Shown piece after piece: positions 6,347 to 9,378 of a DNA stretch of 9,378 nucleotides (positions are counted from its first letter, which is position 1; the number at the start of each line of letters is the position of its first letter). Below the pieces are notes generated by a model. It did no database searches. It was given only the letters and a program-made list of their open reading frames with translations, and had not been told where the DNA came from. A program made the position numbers and the translations under genes. Source of the stretch: Pseudomonadota bacterium (GTDB taxonomy: Bacteria; Pseudomonadota; Alphaproteobacteria; Rhizobiales; Beijerinckiaceae); the NCBI GenBank assembly GCA_023386155.1, contig JAEWKH010000113.1, positions 1 through 9,378 on the forward strand. Reading direction: 5' to 3'.

Positions 6347-7603
6347 TCAGGACGCGGCGCGCCTTGCTTCCGCCGCCCGTCGCGGCTTGAAGCCGCTCCT
6401 TCGCCGGAACATGCGATAGACCTGCCTCACCGCGTCCGGCACCCGTGGACGGACATGGTTCCAGTAGGCGGCGCGCAGCAGGATCCAGGGCAGCTGAAAG
6501 AGCATCGGCAAGGCGGCGCGGCGCACGAGGTGCACGTCGACATAGGCCTCGCCAGGCATGTGCCAGAAGGAATGCGCCTGCGCCTTGCTCATGGGATTGA
6601 GCTCATGCACATCGGGCCGGGAGAAGGAATCCTTGAAGGTGGCGTCGTTGAGGAGCGTGCCGGGGCGGCACTCGGCGAAATCCTCGTTGAAGGCATATCT
6701 CAGAAGCGTGAGCGATGTGTTGCATCGCAGGATCAGCCGAGCGGCCACGAGAATGGCATCGACCCAGATCAGGTGCCATTCCAGGCGATCCTGAGCGGCG
6801 AAGTTCTCGATGAGAGAACTATAGAAGGCAAAGGAATCCGCGTGTGCGAGAACGGCGCTCGCATAGCGCCCCTTCCAGCCGGAAGCTTCGAGTGCCATGA
6901 AGTTCGGCGCGAAATCGGCCTTCGCATCCGCCCCTTTCCTGAGCTCGACGGTAACGTTCCCGCGGTCCTTGAGCTTGCGGCCATATCGCTTCAGGTTCTT
7001 GCGGATGTTGCCCAGTCTGGCGACGTATTCATCGTAGCGCCCGGTCACGTCGAGGCGGGAGAAGCTTTGGCGCGCGCCCTGGAGCACCACATGGCGATCC
7101 ATGCCGTTTTGCACGGCCGCAAGGACGGGCGAGTTCTGCCGGACCGCCGGAAGCCTGATCTCGCAATAGTTCGGCAACTGGCGGCGAACCTCGCCCAGCA
7201 GGGCCTCGAAGGTCTGGCCCGCGCAGTCGGGCGCGAGGGCGATGTCGCCGGACGGCGTCAGCTTGCCGTCCGTGCGCAGGATGGGCCAGCGCGGCCCGAG
7301 AACGGGGTGCGGCGTCACGATGATCGGAAGAACGCCGACCAGCCTATCGCCCGCATAGGCAAAGCAGCACGCCCAGCGCCAATCGGGCCAGAGACCGTGC
7401 TGGAAGACGGCCGTCGTCCACGCGGGCAGCATGGTCGCAAGGGCCTGCGGAGACTCCCAGACCAAGCGATCCCAAGCCTCCAGATGCGGCCTCAATCCTT
7501 CGACCTCACGAACCGTGACGATCCGCACCTCCTGAGGAGCGGGAATACGAAAATCGTCCCGGCTCTCACACTCCAACCACTTCCATTCGATGCTTTGCGT
7601 CAT
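6347..7603 (-). CDS. GNAT family acyltransferase, CelD/BcsL type
   Basis: A 418-residue protein of the CelD/BcsL-like acyltransferase group (double GNAT fold, Acetyltransf_6 type), often encoded near polysaccharide or surface-envelope genes. The N-terminal half (about 25-180) contains WDRLVWESPQALATMLPAWT (44-63) and a strand pattern GDRLVGVLPIIV (85-96), typical of this group. The C-terminal GNAT half (about 185-350) holds the basic RKNLKRYGRKLK (201-212), EASGWKG (239-245), LIWVDAILVAARLIL (278-292) and LRYAFNEDFAECRPGTLL (301-318). A basic, partly hydrophobic tail (about 360-418) ends in RRAAEARRAAS. The substrate is unknown; a role in exopolysaccharide or envelope modification is inference from the family. 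The ATG at 7601-7603 has only a distant SD-like TTAGGA; GTG codons further in are possible alternatives. It appears to be monocistronic and converges on the RTX gene. Confidence 0.85.
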   Translation of the reverse strand: MTQSIEWKWLECESRDDFRIPAPQEVRIVTVREVEGLRPHLEAWDRLVWESPQALATMLPAWTTAVFQHGLWPDWRWACCFAYAGDRLVGVLPIIVTPHPVLGPRWPILRTDGKLTPSGDIALAPDCAGQTFEALLGEVRRQLPNYCEIRLPAVRQNSPVLAAVQNGMDRHVVLQGARQSFSRLDVTGRYDEYVARLGNIRKNLKRYGRKLKDRGNVTVELRKGADAKADFAPNFMALEASGWKGRYASAVLAHADSFAFYSSLIENFAAQDRLEWHLIWVDAILVAARLILRCNTSLTLLRYAFNEDFAECRPGTLLNDATFKDSFSRPDVHELNPMSKAQAHSFWHMPGEAYVDVHLVRRAALPMLFQLPWILLRAAYWNHVRPRVPDAVRQVYRMFRRRSGFKPRRAAEARRAAS

Positions 7604-7834
7604 CCCGGAGGTATCCTAAGCGCTGAATATTCCTCGCTCAGGACAGCCGCGAACCATAGTGCAACTGAGGTGCAGGTCGGGAAAGTTGGGGTTAATCAGT
7701 GAGGATGATTGGCGCTTAAGGGTTCCGCATCATTGAGAGCCTCAGAATGGAAGCCATAACGCTCCATTCGCCCCTCCCTGCCTTACACTCCTCAATGACC
7801 TTTACCCGAGCCACCTGTAGCTGATCGAGAGAAT

Positions 7835-7864
7835 GAGCGTCGCAAGGTTTTACCCGCGACGCTC
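7835..7864 (-). terminator. Strong hairpin after the Lys/Arg-free protein gene
   Basis: GAGCGTCGC (7835-7843) and GCGACGCTC (7856-7864) make a perfect 9-bp stem; the loop can extend the stem through GGT/ACC. It begins 11 bp past the stop of the minus-strand gene at 7875-8210, the right place for a terminator of that gene. The minus-strand side is followed by ATTCTCTC, not a true U-run, so efficiency is uncertain. The rest of 7604-7834 shows no gene and no clear promoter for the acyltransferase. Confidence 0.55.
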
Positions 7865-7874
7865 CGACAGTGGC

Positions 7875-8210
7875 TTACCAGCAGTCCAGGGGATCGTTGG
7901 GGCCGGAGGGGGCTTCGCCGTAAGCGGGAATGATGACGGGACCCTCTCCCGAGCCGGAGGGCGTCCCGCAGAACGGAGGAATGCCGCCGTCATGGTCGTT
8001 GCCAGAAGGGAACCACGAGGAAAGATCCTCTAACAGGTGAGACCACGGATTGCCGCCATATAGCGGCCCCTCGTCCCCGCCAGGGCCGCCGTTCGGTTCC
8101 ACCGGAATGGGTGCTCCCGGATTGGGCTCTCCAACAGCAATTGCAGGAGCTCCCCCGTCGGATGGAATTTCGCTGCTGGCCGGTTCGTAAAGTAGATTGT
8201 AGCCGCTCAT
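7875..8210 (-). CDS. Gly/Pro-rich acidic protein lacking Lys and Arg
   Basis: No known family recognised. I place the start at ATG 8208-8210 because AAAGGA lies 6 nt upstream; an upstream in-frame ATG at 8285 would add 25 residues without an SD. The 111-aa product has 21 Gly and 20 Pro (37%), 15 Asp/Glu, and no Lys, Arg or Gln; the only Met is the initiator. A more ordinary island, PWSHLLEDLSSWFP (55-68), interrupts otherwise disordered-looking Gly/Pro segments. Two Cys occur, at 81 (PPFCGTP) and 110 in the C-terminal DPLDCW. There is no signal peptide. Base composition alone does not force the lack of basic residues, since the GC-rich neighbours are full of Arg. Possible roles (secreted matrix protein, peptide precursor, disordered linker) are speculation. 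A 9-bp hairpin follows the stop and a palindrome lies upstream. Confidence 0.62.
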   Translation of the reverse strand: MSGYNLLYEPASSEIPSDGGAPAIAVGEPNPGAPIPVEPNGGPGGDEGPLYGGNPWSHLLEDLSSWFPSGNDHDGGIPPFCGTPSGSGEGPVIIPAYGEAPSGPNDPLDCW

Positions 8211-8300
8211 GAGATGTCCTTTACAGTAGGTCTGCTCGCTTCCGCCGAGGATGCTCTCCGACGGCGAACGAACACCTTGTCTCACTTCGCAAGGACTGAT

Positions 8301-8318
8301 CTGTGAGATGCCTCACAG
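8301..8318. promoter_or_regulatory. Perfect palindrome upstream of the Lys/Arg-free protein gene
   Basis: CTGTGAG (8301-8307) and CTCACAG (8312-8318) are exact inverted arms around ATGC, about 90 bp before the start at 8210 and 154 bp after the stop of the membrane-protein gene at 8472. No T-run follows on either strand, so an operator for a dimeric regulator is more likely than a terminator. A further GTGAG half-site lies nearby (GTGAGAC on the minus strand, about 8278-8284). The rest of 8211-8471 holds no gene I trust. Confidence 0.4.
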
Positions 8319-8471
8319 CCTGCCAGCGAGCTCTGGGCAAACGGAAAATTGCGGTCTCCGGACAAGACGGAGAGATGATCTACTCCCGCGAGGCAACTGC
8401 CCGCGATAGGATCGCGATTGCCAGCCATTGCCGAACGCCCATGGTCATTGGACGTCGACTTGGCCTGCGGA

Positions 8472-8774
8472 TCAGAAGCTCTTGACGGCTTTCGCTTGCA
8501 GGCTCGGATACTTCGCCTCGGAATACCCGCTGGCGTAAACACCGCCCGACGCCACAGCAGCCCCGATGATGAGGCATAGCCCAACCCCGAGCGCCCATCC
8601 CTGCCTCTGAGACCTCCAGAGGGCCAGCACGGCCGGAACCAGGCACATGCAGAACAGTATGAGGGCAAACATGAAAAACGCGTGCAAGTTCGGAGAGTGG
8701 TAGATCGCCCCGACGTCGAAATCTTGCTGCCGCGGCGGCTTTCCAAGGAAGAATTGAGCAAGAAACGTAAACAC
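8472..8774 (-). CDS. Small two-helix membrane protein, unknown function
   Basis: A 100-residue product if translated from GTG 8772-8774, which has GGGGGG (8781-8786) six bases upstream; an in-frame TTG at 8789 gives 105 residues but has no SD at the right spacing. Hydrophobic segments are seen at about 31-53 (LHAFFMFALILFCMCLVPAV) and 60-80 (GWALGVGLCLIIGAAVASGG), joined by a short basic loop (WRSQRQ), which would face the cytoplasm. The N-terminus (FLGKPPRQQDFDVGAIYHSP) and the C-terminus (SEAKYPSLQAKAVKSF) are polar and would be outside. No known family recognised. It lies upstream of the Lys/Arg-free gene on the same strand but 261 bp away, with a palindrome between, so co-transcription is doubtful. 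Overlapping frames on both strands here have the poor composition of shadows. Confidence 0.58.
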   Translation of the reverse strand: MFTFLAQFFLGKPPRQQDFDVGAIYHSPNLHAFFMFALILFCMCLVPAVLALWRSQRQGWALGVGLCLIIGAAVASGGVYASGYSEAKYPSLQAKAVKSF

Positions 8775-9253
8775 GGTATCGCCCCCCAAACGACGCCAGG
8801 GAGTGTCGCCCTCCCATTTGGCCTATTCTGGCCGTTGCGTAAGCTACCGCGCTTTGATGTCCCGGTCTATGTTGCGACCGACCAGTCTGTGCGTCTCCGA
8901 ACACCGTGGGCTCAGGTGATCCGAGGCCCGAAGGCAGTAGAGGCAATCATGAGGACGATGCCGCAGCTCCAGGCGATTGTCGATTGCACCAATCATCGCC
9001 GCATGAGCGCCCCTGATTCCGCATGGCGCGCCCGCCCGAACCAGAAATGCTGGAAACAAATCGTATCGAGCATGCAAGGATACACGAGGCCCTCAGAGCA
9101 CAAGAGATCTTTACTTCAAAGGTGCATGCAACGGCGTGATTAATTTCATATTTTACTATGGGATTCGCGCACCTGACGACCGTGGCATATGCGCACCGCG
9201 AGGAGCTTCAGAGCACCACGCGGCTTCAAACCTTCGATTCTTCAGAATGGAAG
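8775..9253. other. Region without a convincing gene
   Basis: Open frames exist (8682-9143 on the + strand, 9077-8844 and 8946-8380 on the - strand), but none has a good SD, a recognisable domain or sensible composition. On the minus strand around 9040-8900 a broken frame reads FWFGRARHAESGALMRR, stop, then WSCGIVLMIASTAFGPR, which hints at a decayed membrane-protein gene; this is weak. Bases 9143-9165 are AT-rich. A small ATTCT/AGAAT inverted repeat sits at about 9236-9247, next to the tRNA 3' end. Confidence 0.4.
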
Positions 9254-9312
9254 TGGTGCCCAGGGGCGGAATCGAACCACCGACACTGCGATTTTCAGTC
9301 GCATGCTTACCA
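9254..9312 (-). tRNA. 3' half of tRNA-Phe(GAA), truncated or degenerate (putative att site)
   Basis: Read on the minus strand: anticodon stem TGCGA/TCGCA (9299-9303 with 9287-9291), loop CTGAAAA with anticodon GAA (9294-9296), variable GTGTC, T-stem GGTGG/CCGCC with loop TTCGATT (9265-9281), 3' acceptor strand CCTGGGC (9258-9264), A73 and encoded CCA (9254-9256). Upstream, only GGTA-AGCA (to about 9312) resembles the D-arm, and the expected 5' acceptor GCCCAGG is absent. A candidate GCCTAAG at 9327-9333 could pair with six of the seven acceptor bases (one a G-U wobble), but the intervening D-arm is poor and C8 replaces the usual T8. It is therefore either the 3' fragment left by an integrated element or a decaying full-length copy. 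A chance frame from 9159 translating this as ESNHRHCDFQS is the familiar spurious tRNA-Phe reading. Confidence 0.75.
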
Positions 9313-9378
9313 GCCATTATCAACAGCTTAGGCTATGGTTTGATTGTCTACCGGGGAACGGGAATCAATGGGAATTCG

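Noticed and set aside
6455..7702. A 415-codon plus-strand frame opposite the acyltransferase
   Set aside because: No SD and no recognisable domain, while the minus strand has clear CelD/BcsL-type motifs.
7742..9253. TCAGAATGGAAG occurring at 7742-7753 and 9242-9253
   Set aside because: A single 12-bp direct match with no flanking similarity; considered as an element border but too short and its surroundings differ.
9159..9333. A short frame reading ESNHRHCDFQS over the tRNA
   Set aside because: This is the well-known spurious translation of a tRNA-Phe gene on the opposite strand.

Overview
The window looks like a chromosomal stretch of a GC-rich alphaproteobacterium, most likely order Hyphomicrobiales (Rhizobiales), with a Methylobacteriaceae/Microvirga-like flavour. 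That placement rests on codon usage and on the company of a YqiJ/YqiK flotillin pair, an alphaproteobacterial-style RTX protein, a CelD/BcsL-type acetyltransferase and a collagen-like secreted protein. It is an impression, not a database match.

Left part (16-3092, + strand): a tight three-gene operon encoding a PspA/IM30-type coiled-coil protein, a YqiJ-type membrane protein with an OB-fold tail, and a YqiK-type flotillin with an SPFH domain and a very long coiled coil. The three are separated by only 12 and 23 bp and each has its own Shine-Dalgarno (SD) sequence. Together they read as a membrane-microdomain / membrane-stress module. A GC-rich hairpin follows the last stop.

Middle part (3296-6264): a secreted collagen-like gene (signal peptide, small cysteine-paired N-terminal domain, about 58 Gly-X-Y triplets, six-cysteine C-terminal domain) is broken by an apparent one-base deletion at about 3980-3981. 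A convergent, tryptophan-rich unknown gene lies at 4402-4821. A 334-bp AT-rich non-coding gap follows, then a 74-aa unknown and a 255-aa RTX calcium-binding protein whose ribosome-binding site lies inside a small hairpin. No type I secretion genes are present.

Right part (6280-9378): two tandem hairpins, the second a likely bidirectional terminator, separate the RTX gene from a convergent CelD/BcsL-family GNAT protein. Upstream lie two minus-strand genes: a 111-aa Gly/Pro-rich acidic protein with no Lys or Arg at all, and a two-helix membrane protein. From about 8775 to 9253 I see no convincing gene. The window ends with the clean 3' half of a tRNA-Phe(GAA) gene (minus strand) whose 5' half is missing or badly degenerate. 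This is what the end of a tRNA-integrated element looks like; by geometry the element would lie to the right.

No complete, obviously new biological system is visible. The most unusual items are the frameshifted collagen-like gene, the Lys/Arg-free protein with a nearby perfect palindrome, the SD-masking hairpin of the RTX gene, and the tRNA-Phe fragment.
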